From contig NW_025939466.1 of assembly GCF_000764305.2 (NCBI RefSeq), positions 124,001 through 188,000 of the forward strand: a stretch of DNA of 64,000 nt, given 5' to 3'. Below the pieces are notes generated by a model. That model was given only the letters and a program-made list of their open reading frames with translations, searched no databases and had not been told where the DNA came from. Within the stretch, counting starts at the first letter, position 1; each line of letters starts with the position of its first letter. The translations under genes were made by a program, and so were the position numbers. Source of the stretch: Hyalella azteca (taxonomy: Eukaryota; Arthropoda; Malacostraca; Amphipoda; Hyalellidae). Positions 45,314 through 57,399 of this stretch are shown here, in pieces.

Positions 45314-48300
45314 ATGTCCGGTCATCCTGTACCTATCGTTGTTCAGAACAAAGAGACTCGAGAGTTCGAGCTGGACGAGGAAGCCCTACGGGGTGTCCTG
45401 TTGCGTCCTGAAGTGGGCGACAAACCCGTCTGCGTGGTGGCAGTGGCGGGGGCGTTCAGGACCGGCAAGAGCTTCCTTCTGAACTTCTTAGTGAAGTACT
45501 GCGTCAATGAAGTGAGACTTCAATAGTTAATTTAGTCATAAAACTTTGGCGGCTTCACAGAACTTGTGTGATGAAACATTCAGATACACCCTTTCAATAA
45601 TGAAATTCATCTAATTATTGGGCAATATGTAGGACAGACGCTGAAGCTAAAGTTTTAGTTTTGTGAAACCTCGTGTCAACGAATTGCAGACAGCAAAAGA
45701 TTCTCCAATACATTTCCTTTAAATTAAGTTTCATTCAGCTTGACTTACGCTGATTCTACGTTGCTCAGGGCTCACCGAACTGGCTGGGTGATCCGTCGCA
45801 GCCGCTGGAAGGCTTCGTCTGGAGCACAGGCATGGAGGGGCAGACCGCCGGCATTTTCATCTGGAGCGAACCTTTCACTATTTACGCTAAACCAAGCGGC
45901 AAAGAAGTGAGTTCGATCTCATAGGACGGAATGCGTACTCTTACCGTTGTAAACCGATTCTATCATTTACACAAGGTAAACTTTTAAAACGTTTTCCTGT
46001 GACATCCAAGAAATAACTACATTTTGTCGAAAAACTTTTTGCAAATCTAAATAACGGACTTAATATCAACGGGTAATCAGCAGCTATTCGGAAGCTGAAC
46101 ACGGTATGCTTTCTCTAATGTGAAATGTTTTCGCGCGCTATAAGTTCATTGAGCAGTGAGTGTGTTTTACGAAATACTCGTAGTATCTCTTTGTGCTTTT
46201 GACTCATTGTAAAAATGTTATCATTAATAATATTCTCTTCGCTAGTAAGTACTCTAAAAAGAGATGGCGAATAGATAACAAATTCTCTGTGAGTGCAGGT
46301 GGCAGTTATTCTCATGGATACTCAGGGCACGTTCGACACCCAAACCTCGTTGCGGGTATGTCCAGTGGGTTCTTATCTACTATATCAGCGACAACAAGAT
46401 TGATTTCTTGTCTTCCTTGTATCATCTATCTTCTTTTGTTAGTTTGAACTATTTTATATAAATTATCTAAGAAGGTTTATATGAAGAAGAAACAGTGTAA
46501 TTTACATTTCAACAGCAATTTACCATCGAAAAACTCAGTTTTCCGCGTAGATGGCAAAATGCAACGGACATAAACTTTTTGTCCTCGAAAGGGTAAAATT
46601 TTAGTACGCAACAAAAGGTCTTTGAGCTCACGGGTAAATTCATTGGCACCCTAAAATGAAAATAAATGGAGAGCTTTTTGAAGTGCTCCCTTTTCAATTT
46701 GTTTTTAATGACTGCACTTATATTTATAGGCTCATTCTGATTGAAAGGCGATAATTTAATTTAATTCTGAATAATTTAACTATACAATACAGCAAATTAG
46801 TTCTATAGCGTCGTCCTTCTTTGCCTCTGTTGAGCGGTCATGTGACGCAATCAGCTGGAATTGATCAGTGTTCCACACTCATGGTCCACCCACAAATCGA
46901 TTTGAAAAGCCTATTTATCTGTTAGGCTGAGGGCCTTTTTATCTGTTCATTCTGAAGCAAATGTTTCAATCATACGCTTTACAATCGTTACCGTGTCTCT
47001 TTAAACAAGCCTTTCTTCGACAAGCTCATACCAACAAAAGCTTTTAATTTTGCCAGGGAAATGTGTCATCCAGGTGCCAGAAGCCAAATCATATATGAAA
47101 CGTCGATTTTTGTACAACACTTAATAGATTTTTTTAAATATTATTATTTTCCTAAAGAGTTTCTTGGAAAGTTCATCTGACCATTTTCTCACGTATGGCA
47201 AGTTCTTTCTTCTATAGCAGTGGTTCCCAAAGTGGACGATATCGCCCCTCTAGGGGCGGTGGAAAGATTTTGGGGGGCGATAAGGAAGAAGAGGGCGTTA
47301 GGGGGGCGATAGGAGGGCGGTAGTCCGAAGTCGATGTCAGAAGTTCCAACGTTTGTTTGACGATTTGTACACAACACGTGCAGCACATGACTCCCAGCGA
47401 TGGTTTTTTCACCCAGATCTGCTTTTTTAACCTCTCCTGGGTTTACGTCTCGGACAAATTCACGGCCGGACTCGCGTCCGGTCTCACAGTCAATTTCCAA
47501 ATTCAATTCAAGGATTATCTCTCAAACTAATGAACTAACTCGATGAAACTTGGTACACGTATTCATTAGGACCTAACGGTAATGTTTAGCTCGTGAATTT
47601 TTTTTTCATTTCACCTTCATTCGTGATTTAATCAGCAATACGTGCTTAAATTCGCAGTAATCAAGAAATTTCTTCCAAAACTACTGAACATATTTAGACG
47701 AAACTTAGTTTTTAAATACCTAACCTCAGCAACGGTGATGTTTAGCTCGCTACAATTTTTTCGTTTTGCCTTCGTTTGCGAGTTACACGGTTATACGTAT
47801 AGTCGTATACGGATACACGTAAACGGCTCTTGGTTAAACCGGACGCTTGAAAAGCCAGTCATTCCTCCTATTATAGTCCTATATCTGTATAACTCGCGAA
47901 CGAAAGCAAAATGGAAACATTGTCACGAGCCAAACATCACCTTTGGGAGGTTAGGTATTCATATGCTATGTTTCGTTGAAATTTGTTCAGTAGTTTAGAA
48001 GAAATTTCTTGATCGCCGCGAATTTAAGCGACAAATTATCCGGCAATACGGGCCGATTATAAGGAAGTATGAAATCAAGAATGACGGTGAAATAAAAAAG
48101 AAACTTACAAACGAAGGTAAAATCGAAATTTATTTGAAAACTAAAAAAATCACCGTTTGGTAGTTAGGAATATATATTCAAAATTTCGTTCAAACCTGTT
48201 CAGTAGTTTGGAAGAAATTCTTTGATCACTGCGTATTTTGTAATGTAACTCACGAATGAAGGTGAAATTAAAAAAAAAATTACGAGCTAAACATCTTCGT

Positions 48301-51300
48301 TAGGTTCTGATGAATACATGTCCAAAGTTTCATAGAGCTGCGTTCTTTAGTTTGGGAGATATTACTTGATAATTGAATTTGGAGATTGGTAGTGCAACCG
48401 GCCACGTGTCCGGCCGTAAATTTGCCCGAGACGTCCTAGGTTTCTAGTGCTGAAACAGTTAAAACAGCTTAAAAATATATTGGTTCACTAAATGGGCTAA
48501 TATTTGTGAAATACGCATTTGTGTTTAACCTTTATCTTTTAAAATAGCAGCGTACTAAATTTGAAGAAAGAGGCATATGTTTTTATATGTGTCTGTGGGG
48601 GGCGCTAGAAATTCCCTAGGGAGCCAAAGGGGGCGCCAGCCTGAAAAAGTTTGGGAACCACTGTTCTATAGTCTACTGCACTTTCGTAAAACAAGTGAGT
48701 TGATTTCAAGAGTATATTGTGAAAAGAAGCATCATGTGGCTTCCTTGCACTAACTTATTCGAAAGGATAGTTGAAGTTCGAATTTACTGTCTTTTCTTAT
48801 TGTAATGTCTATGGCCTCTTCTAAAATTTATTTTTCTTCAGGATTCAACGTACATCTTTGCCCTAACGCTGTTGACCTCCTCCGTGACGGTGTACAACCT
48901 CATGAACAACATCCGCGAGGACGACCTCATGAACCTGCAGACGTTCAGCACCTACGGAGCCTCGGCGCAGAAGGAGATCAAAGAGTCGCGCGCATTCCAG
49001 GTACAGATATGCACATTTCAAGTATTACAATAATAATTAGAAACAATAGAAACGTAAAATTTTCAAGAAGTTCTGCATGCATGACCTGCCATTCGAAGTG
49101 ATCTGATGGCAAGTAATCATGTGGTTATATAGGATTGGACAACCCTCTTAACTTCGAGCTTCTCTGGGCCCTGTTGATGTCGTCGATGAAAATGCAGGAC
49201 TTGGACCAACAGAATATATCATTTACTACCAATAGTACACGGCGTCGGCAAGGATCCTTACTGGTAACGAGCCAATAGATCTATTTCTGAGCAGAAATAC
49301 CATGAATGATTCCAAGCAAATATTATTAGTTTCTGACTCCATCATTTGTTTCGCTGATGAATGCTCTCTTTCACCACTAATTTCTCGCTGACTCATTGGG
49401 TAAATTCTGACTCATTCATTGAATTTTGCTTCCAAAGTCGGATGGCACATTACAAATTTATATAGTATAGATTATTTTGAAGTAATATACTCATTGAAGA
49501 ATTTGATCTTTCCGTTTCAAATTACTGATTATTATGAATCGCGCGTTTTGAAGTCATTAGAAACGCACTATTGAAGGTAATTAGAACGAGTTCTCGAATT
49601 TACGTACAGACATTGTTTAAAACTTTTGAACATTTCAGAACCTGTTATTCCTGGTGCGCGACTGGAATTTTCCTCAGCAGCATCCATGTGGCCACGAGGG
49701 CGGTCAAGTTGTACTGGAGAAAGTGCTAGGCCAGCTAGGGGTGAGTTGTTCAGAATGTAGGTTGCAAGTTGTTCTGAATTACTTACCTGAAGTTGTTCAG
49801 ATTTCCACGAAGAATATATATATGAATAATGGATTTCCATATTTAGATGCGAATAATTAAGAGTATGTACAAATTCAGCCCTACAAATTCAGTCTTCAAG
49901 AGGTAACCCGCATTACCAGGGTTTTTGATGCGATGGACAATGACGTCGGTTACCTTATCCTGTCCGAGACAAAAGCTTGAGGAAGGCAGTCTAAGCTGAT
50001 GAAATATTTTCGTTATTGACAGAGTGAGAGGGCATTAGTCAAGATATAAGCGTGAAGATTCAGTATGCTGAGAGTGATTTTAAGACATCTTCTATTATAT
50101 GTATAAGGGAAATCATCTGTTTCTCCGATATCGAACAAGTTGAACTTTTGACAGAGCCATCTTGTTAAAATATTCATATAAGGCTGATGAAGTGTGCTTC
50201 CTCCAATGGGTCTTCAAATCAGTTGCAGCAGTTGTACATTCGTGATAAAATATAGGCATTGGCATATCTTCTCCTCTAACATTTATAGCATTAGAATCCT
50301 CGGTTATCTCGATAATAATTTTTGACTTTGATTTTTCAATTCTTATTTTGATGGTGCTCCCCCCTAACATGCCCTGAAATAAAATATAATATGGCAGACT
50401 GCAGTTTATGGTTGATGTTCTTCAAATTTCCCGCAAAGGAAAAGGCGGAGAAGCCGATGCATGAGTCGGCCCGCCAGAGGTTGAGACAAGGCCTCCGTCA
50501 GAGTTTTGAGAAGCTGGAGTGCTACCTCATGCCGCACATCGGCTCCGGCCCGGCCGAAGACTCCAATTTTGATGGTCGACCAAATCGTGAGCGCCCTTCT
50601 CCATGACTTTATGTTACTATTGGATATCATGGACCTGTTACTTGGATATTGTGTAACATTGAGTTGCACAGTCATGAACGTTGCCCACTTCAAGTGTTTT
50701 TACAAATAATGTATATCATGCAGAGAACTGAAATTGAATGTGAGTTCTTTATTAAAGCGTTGGTGCGAACGCACTAAAGCGTTGGTGCGCACTATGTTAA
50801 GCGTTGGTATTCCTGCACTTAAAATCAATTATTCGGAAATTATCAAATAAATTACATAAAGTTAAGATCAATTTGATCTTAATTTTATGTGGCAACCGCT
50901 GCAAAAATTTGACATTTAAAAAATTGTAACACACAACCCCCATATTAGCGTTCAAGCTGACATTTCACTTACGTAATATGCAAGAGATTTTGTATAGGAT
51001 TTTTTAAGAATTTATGAACAGAACTGAGCCCAAAATTCGTGGAGCACATCAGGCTGCTGGTGCCTCGCCTGCTGGCGCCTGAGCGCCTCGTGGTGAAGCG
51101 TTCAGCGGCGCGGCGGGGACAGCCCGCCACCGGGGATCGAAGAGCTGGTGGACTTCATCAAGACCTACATGGCGATCTTCAGGGAGGGAAAACTGGTGGA
51201 ACCCACCAGTCTGGCTGAGGTTTTGAGATAGGAAAAGTTATAAAAAGATTGCTAATGTACATTCGTGGACTTCAATCTGAAATATCCTGAGATAAACACG

Positions 51301-53479
51301 ATTTTACCGTCTCTCTGTTTCATTTTATGCTTTTGTGACTTAACGTATTTTAAAGTATCAATTAACTCAATTAAGATAATGATAGATTAAGAAAAGTCGA
51401 TTCTATACCACTAAAAGCCCGATTTTACTCTTAATCATTATTTGTCGTCAGAGATCATTGTAAATTACCCTTTCTAGTTATGTTCCTGATTATTATTCGT
51501 TCTATTCTGCAATTTTTCACCTATAACTAGGCCCAAGCAGCAAAACACTATACTTGACCTGATTGTAAGTTTAACGTAAGAAAAATACGTATCTTTAATG
51601 CTTTTCGCATAAAATTTTCAGATGATGGCGCTCGTATGCAGTGATGGAGCTCGTAATATTGCTCTTGAAGTCTACAAAAATGCCATGAATTCTTATGTTT
51701 TTCCCAATGGAAAATCAATGGAGGCCTCCGTTCTCATGAGCCAACACTTGACATACAAGCGTGACGCCGTCGCAGCCTACCTCAGAGAAAACCAATACGC
51801 AGACAGCAGTGAACTGTTTCCGGTTGTTCATGACGTTAAAGAGCAACTTGAAAAGGTGAGTAAATGCATGAGAGAAGTCACTCCTTGCGTGACTGAGTTC
51901 CTCTTATAACTAAAAATTGTAATTTATAAACTTTTTGACCCATCAATCCCGACTATTTCACAATTCCAATCAATAAAAATTTCGAACCATATATTTCATT
52001 AGTGTATTCCACAATCCACAGTTTTTGTACTCAACTGATCTTGTGAGTGTTTGCACCGTTTCTGAATTGCACGAAGACAAAGAATAAACTTTAAAATACT
52101 TAAGCCATTTCATGAGCTGGCGGAACGCCGTAATGGAACTCACTTAATTTCTTCTAGTTCAATCAATTGGCAAGCAAATCAATATCATTAAAACTTGCCA
52201 TAGAAATTTACTAGTAAAAATCCCACTTGAAGCTTCTTCAAGTGGGAACACTTCAAGTGGGAACACTCTGCATGTGAAGTTGATGTGAATTACATTGCCT
52301 ACAACATTCACCTCGTATATTTTGCATCGAAGTTCTAATTTATTGAGGAATCAATGATAATGTTACCGTAATCAAGCAAACTTGACTCGGCTTAACATAA
52401 TAAAAAAGTATGAAACGACCACACACCACCAATGATGGTGCATTGCTACCGAATTTTTTTCATCTCGAACAAACATATCCCACGATTTGACGTAACTCAT
52501 CGATTGCACGTACGAGCTGAGGTGAAAAATTTTTTCTTCGTATATCAAGGCCTATCAAAATTTTGCTCTCTAGACGAAATGTTTTTTTCGAAATTCCGCT
52601 TATTGTCTGCATGCAAAGTTATTTAGATTTATTTGACATTGAATCATGTCCAAAATCTTCAGCCAAAATGCAAAAACTTCTAGGATCAGCGAAGCATCGT
52701 GTACAAATAATATTTAACAATGTTGTTTGACCTTATTCCTGTCTGTAAGACCATCATTAATTTCCCGAGAGTTTTTTGGGTGGATTTGGCAGAAGGTCAA
52801 GCCGAGTATTTAAGATCAGCCATGTAAATGATTTAGATCTGATCACATAAAACGAATCCATTTCATCGTTCATCAATAGAGCCAATCGATATTTTCAAAT
52901 CAGTCATGATATCCTCTGATCAAAATTAAGGGATGAATATGTTCATTCGTTAATTTTAATGTGCCACTTTGTATATCAATAGTTCAGGATAACCGTACAT
53001 TTTTTGCAATCGACGATCAGGAGAAGACATGACGTGTAAATAAAAACAATATTCAATTATGATTTTTAGGAAGCGATGAGATTATCATGGAATCAGAGAA
53101 AGCAACGATGCAGCCTAATTCCTGCTATTTCTATTAAATGCTTCTTTAACACTCCTCTTGGGCAGTGTAAACTAACGGGTGTTTTTGAGAAAATTCTCGG
53201 TTCATAGAAAATTATAATTCATTAAGAGATATAACAATCGATTACATCATAAATCACACCAGTTATACAACCGAGGGCAGATGACAACGATATCCCCTGA
53301 CCTAATGCTGCCATATATTCCAGGAAATCGACGACCACCTCCTTCACTACACCGAGGTTAATGATCACAACAGAAGTAAGGAACAGATGAAGAAGCTTGA
53401 AGAAGATGTTGAAGCGGCTGTTACAATTGGAACGCTGGGTGCGGCCCTCGCTGGTATATATTTTTTCCGCCGTCCTTAG
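45314..53479 (+). CDS. Atlastin/GBP-like membrane GTPase, copy 2
   Basis: Nine exons: 45314-45511, 45769-45906, 46299-46355, 48842-49000, 49639-49740, 50439-50586, 51022-51219, 51622-51855, 53324-53479. Acceptors are AG and donors GT throughout (exon 7 donor GTTTTG is weak). About 462 residues if exon 7 is read with one base fewer, against roughly 540-560 for typical atlastins. Motifs: GAFRTGKS (G1), GQTAGIFIW (switch I), DTQG (G3), FLVRDW (G4), SNFDG, then LSPKFVEHIKLLVPRLL and the middle-domain helices; EIDDHLLHY begins the last exon. The C-terminus has one hydrophobic stretch (TIGTLGAALAGIYFF) followed by RRP and stop. Family knowledge predicts an ER membrane GTPase. Exon 4 is intact here. 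Exon 7 is 198 bp where phase requires 197, so the zero frame hits TGA near its end. Either the gene is a pseudogene or the extra base is an assembly or annotation problem. Confidence 0.82.
47218..48663. mobile_element. Non-autonomous hAT transposon in intron 3 of copy 2, foldback interior
   Basis: Ends CAGTGGTTCCCAAAG and CTTTGGGAACCACTG-like (TTTGGGAACCACTG), flanked by an exact 8-bp target duplication TTCTATAG (47210-47217 and 48664-48671), both diagnostic of hAT elements. No transposase is encoded. The interior is a long imperfect inverted repeat (about 47400-47800 against 47890-48440) with shared ACGAATGAAGGTGAAA, GAGCTAAACAT and TAGGTATTCAT blocks and a centre near 47800-47830. It is absent from copy 1. 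Confidence 0.93.
49845..51692 (+). repeat. Near-identical tract shared by the two GTPase copies (copy 2)
   Basis: Partner of 29236-31083. It contains exons 6 and 7 and the start of exon 8, and it ends abruptly within exon 8 at GCCATGAATTCT, after which a 60-bp patch diverges. It includes the same antisense 85-codon reading (50113-50375) and the same exon 7 frameshift. Confidence 0.85.
51920..53110 (+). repeat. Intron-8 repeat, copy C
   Basis: Most complete member of the A/B/C family, filling most of intron 8 of copy 2. It has a small private duplication of TTCAAGTGGGAACAC near 52228-52265. See 9617-10670 for shared landmarks. Confidence 0.75.
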
Positions 53480-54712
53480 TGGCTAAACAAAAAAAATAAT
53501 ACCGGCTCTGGATTATGGTGGTGTCATTGATATTGAAGAATTATAATAGGCACTTCTATACCTGTATAAAAAAGAAATTTTGTATCCGTACAAAATTTAA
53601 TTATGAACTGTTTAAGGAGAGTATGACCAACAATAATCTATCCTATAATATTATTGTTGGAAAACGCTTCTGTAATTGAAGTTAGAAACGTATAATCCTG
53701 TCCGTTGATATTTTCGAATTATTGTGTTCAATTTTTCAGTGATGAAATTCGTCGTGCAATGGAATGTTCTTATTTTCTTAACTCAATTTTGATGTAAACA
53801 AGAATTGAATATCATTCTGCATATATCCAGACTTATATGAACGTTTGTGCATCACAAATGCCTGCCCTGACAGAATGACCATTTGAAGTGCATCTTACAA
53901 TGGAGCGAACAACTGAGTGTTTTTGACAGTATTATGCCATTTGCATACGCTAAGATTTAAAAATTAATTATTACAGTAGTGACCCTTTTTTGAACTTCAC
54001 CTTTGAAAATTTCTTGTTTTCATAAGACCATTGAATTTCCGGAGCAACTGAGAATATTAGAATTTGCAGTTCATTTAAAACAATAATTGACTGCAGCATT
54101 CGTGCTCATACCTTCTTATTTGCATCCTTCCGATTTCGTTACAATTTTTTTTTTAAACCCAACGCAGATCGTGAATTGATAGGTAATAAAATTCTAGCTT
54201 TATTTTCAGCTTGAAGTCGAAGAATTTAACAAATTTATGCGATAACGACTATAATTATATTTGTGCTTTCCCAAGTCTGTCCTTACCGCTAATGCCATTG
54301 TACAATTATATATGGCAAGATATTTTGTGGAATTTCTTGATCAATTGTCATGCACGGAACCAATAATTTTGTTTGTTTTGTCTGCTGAGCGATAAAGATC
54401 TTAGACCTCCTCTAATAACTTTAGTCCAAATCGAGCATTTTTGCTATGAATTAAATTCCGTTAAGTCACCTACTACAACCGTTACAAAAAGTCACGACGG
54501 GCAAATCTGCGATGAAAACGTAATATTGCTGGAATGCAAATCGTTTTCTTGATTTGAATGCTTGTGTTAATGCAGTCTTGTTACCAAATGACATGTCAAT
54601 AAATAATTATTGCGCAGTGCGCCATTAATAGGACTTATTTACCTCTGATTTCTTATCACTATCATGTACACAAAAATTAATATTTTTTAGAGTTTATGTC
54701 TGTTGTAAGCCT

Positions 54713-55075
54713 GGCACCAAAAATATATGGGGGGCTATATATGGCGGCGCGTATCCAGGATACTTCCGGCACCACAAAAATATTGGGGCTGTTGGGGCGC
54801 GTATCTAGGATACTTTTGGCACCAAAAATATATAGCGGCTGTTAGGACGCGTATCCAGGATATACTGTGGAACCGCAAAATATAGGGGGTGGATTGGCGC
54901 GTAACCAGAATACTTTTGGACACTCAAATATATTTAGGTTGATTGGGCGGGTGTCCACTATACCTATGGCATAAAAATTGTATAATAGTTGCGGGGGAGC
55001 GTATCCACGATACTTATGACACAGCAATGCATAGGGACTGTTAGAACGAGGTGAGTATACAGGAAACTTATTGTG
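54713..55075. repeat. Minisatellite, about 50-bp unit, 7 copies (copy 2)
   Basis: Orthologous to 33728-34135, with units such as GGCACCAAAAATATATAGCG, GCTGTTAGGACGCGTATCCA and GGATA. Unit number and order differ from copy 1. Confidence 0.88.
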
Positions 55076-55429
55076 TCGAGATATTGCCCGAACCTGAAAT
55101 TTAACCATCAGTGAGAGAATTACATTATCATCACAAAGCGAGGTAGTTTGGATCCGAAACAGAATGGATTTAAAAATGAGGTATATCCATTTCATTAGGA
55201 AGGGACATAATCGGTACTTTTTCATTCTGAATTTCTATTAACATAGTTCGAGAAATAGACTAACTAAAATTTTCCGCTTCATCCAAAGATTCACTATCAT
55301 TGACGCTATCAGTATCTGTATCACTCAATGAAATCGTCATCAACGTTAGAAAGTTACCAGCATCGTGGCCACATCGTACTTCATTTTCTACCATCTGGCA
55401 ATACACAGCAAAGGTCACAGCATCGATCT

Positions 55430-56370
55430 GAACATGCATTTTTAAAGTTTGGAAATCTATGATCTATGAGAAATCTTTTTCATTCAATAAAAAAATTGTT
55501 CGTACCACAGAAAAAAATGGGATATCTGAACTTTAACACAACAAACGGAACACCATACGGGAATACTTAATTACAAATCGTCAATCTAAAATTAGCATAT
55601 CCTAAAATTTCGGTCGTATCACCGCTTAGACCAGTTAGTAACTTTCCACTAAAATTCATAATTTTCAAATTTGGATTCCGCTGCTTCAGCAATCGTAGTG
55701 TATCATCAAACAAACTTGAGCACCTGTATCATCGAGAGCACAGAACTGAACACCATCAGCTTCTACTGTACAGCTGGGGTCCGAAGTCCGAACATTTTGA
55801 TTAGTATTACTCTTTTGACGAACTAGTTTCCTGTCATCTTTCTCTATCAGATCACACTTATATTATTTCACAGCATTTGGATGACAAAAATTTACATTAT
55901 AAAAATTACTTTCATCTCGGCTACGGCTCTGTTTCCTGTCTAACAGGGGGTTAAATGAATACCTGACTTGCATTGTAGGTGCAAAATGACAGGATCTGAA
56001 TCAACATGTTCTCTATAAGTGATTGGTCGTTGAGTTCCATAATGTACCTGAATTTCTACTCGGTACATCTTACAAGCGATTAACATTAATTCACGGCGAG
56101 GTAACTGACCAGCTTGTCCTTAATCCACATCTGATGTTTAAACTCTTGATCGAGCTTTAAATTAAATTCCTCTGCATTGTCGGCCAAATAATCTACCAGT
56201 TTCACTCTAAGGCTAAGAGGACTGTCTGGGTTTGGCATCTCAATAACTCAGACAATGGAATATTGCCTCAAATATAAAATCACCTCCGACTTCTACCTGG
56301 ATAATAAACTTCAATCCATCTGGCAAGACATAATTACCAATTTCGCCTAGCTCGATCCTAATCATTATTA
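55430..56370 (-). pseudogene. Ty3/gypsy-like gag-protease fragment
   Basis: Minus-strand fragments: MPNPDSPLSLRVKLVDYLAD and related gag-like sequence (about 56245-56100), then, after stops, a short protease region with FCALDDTGAQVC (about 55752-55715) and, in another frame, KIMNFSGKLLTGLSG and EILGYANF (about 55665-55590). An active-site D-T/S-G within hydrophobic residues followed by a G-L-x-G flap-like strand is typical of retroviral-type aspartic proteases of gypsy elements. Heavily frameshifted. It lies downstream of a separate gypsy RT fragment, so it belongs to a different insertion. Confidence 0.6.
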
Positions 56371-56379
56371 ACTATCCTA

Positions 56380-57367
56380 TAGACATTCTATCCGCCGCTT
56401 AGTTTTCCAGGTCGATACTTTGTTTCAAATCTTGCTCTGCCAATTCTTTCATTGTTCTAATCACCCCTAAAGTTCTCTCTAGCCATGTTTTGCATAAATA
56501 AAAGCAGTTCGTGGTCGGTGTACAATGCAAATGGAACTGCAAATATATATTATTTAAATACTTTATTTCCCCACGTAATTGCTGAAAGTTCCCGTTCGTC
56601 AGTGGAATATCTTCTTAGAGCAGCATCCAAAACGCATTGATGAATGAACAATAGTTCTGTACGTGCCGTTCTGTGTCTGCATTAAGACAAGCAAATGCTT
56701 CCACACCTGAGGCATAACAAAAAGTTCCATCTTCTCAGCAGTGCGGGAATAACCTGGGAAGCCCAATGCTGCATCCTTCAAAGGTGCATTCTTCAACGAT
56801 TCATATAAGCTAGCTTATTCATCTCTGGGGTGCAATCAAATACCTTCTTTATAGTGCCGTTAGTCAACTCTGTCAAGGGCTTGGCTACAGAGCAGTTCTC
56901 AACAAATTTTCTTAGAAAATTAACTAAACCGAGAAATGGCCTCAATTCCGTAACAGTCTTAGGTTTGGGATACTTTAAGATCTTGTCCATGTATTCAGGC
57001 GACTTCCTGAAACTCTCTCTACCTATTACATGACCCAAAAAACTGGTTCGTGAAAAATTTACATTTAGTTCGTGGGCTTTGAAGAACGTTCTCTCGCAGG
57101 TTGTGAAAACTAACGCTACGGACGTCCATGGAAGACGTATCCTTGCCTGTATCGAGGACAGTGACGCAGCTGAAGATCGAGTGACCCACAGATGAAATAC
57201 ATACCCATCATTTTTCGGCAGACCCTGGCGTAATGTCCGATGCGGCCACTGTAGCGGCATTCATCATCACCTCTTGACGGGTTGGAGCCCGGCAACACAT
57301 GAGCTACTTTCGTCAGCCACACTGGTAATTTGGGGGTCGCCACACTTGGGCTGTGGCTCAAGAACAA
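56380..57367 (-). pseudogene. Ty3/gypsy-like element: zinc knuckles joined to RT/RNase H
   Basis: The minus reading 57367-57116 ends with gag zinc-knuckle sequence (CRYSGRIGHYARVC, second cysteine replaced; then FICGSLDLQLRHCPR). It overlaps the reading 57260-56793, which contains the RT thumb: NFSRTSFLGHVIG, MDKILKYPKPKTVTELRPFL, GLVNFLRKFVENCSVAKPLT. RNase H start follows at 56796-56599 (LKDAALGFPGYSRTAEK, VLMQTQNGT) and a KYRPGKL-like end near 56430-56400. Protease and the catalytic RT palm are missing between knuckles and thumb, an internal deletion of at least 1 kb relative to normal gypsy layout. Confidence 0.8.
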
Positions 57368-57399
57368 AATTAAGATAAGGATGCAAGGGGAGCATTGCG

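Larger units (their letters stand above)
40762..55198 (+). repeat. Segmental tandem duplication, copy 2
   Basis: Homologous to 23564-34262. It is longer because of two insertions, a CR1-like LINE (41353-44859) and a hAT element (47218-48663), offset by loss of about 300 bp near 40950. It contains GTPase copy 2, the intron-8 repeat and the 50-bp minisatellite in the same order as copy 1. Confidence 0.9.
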
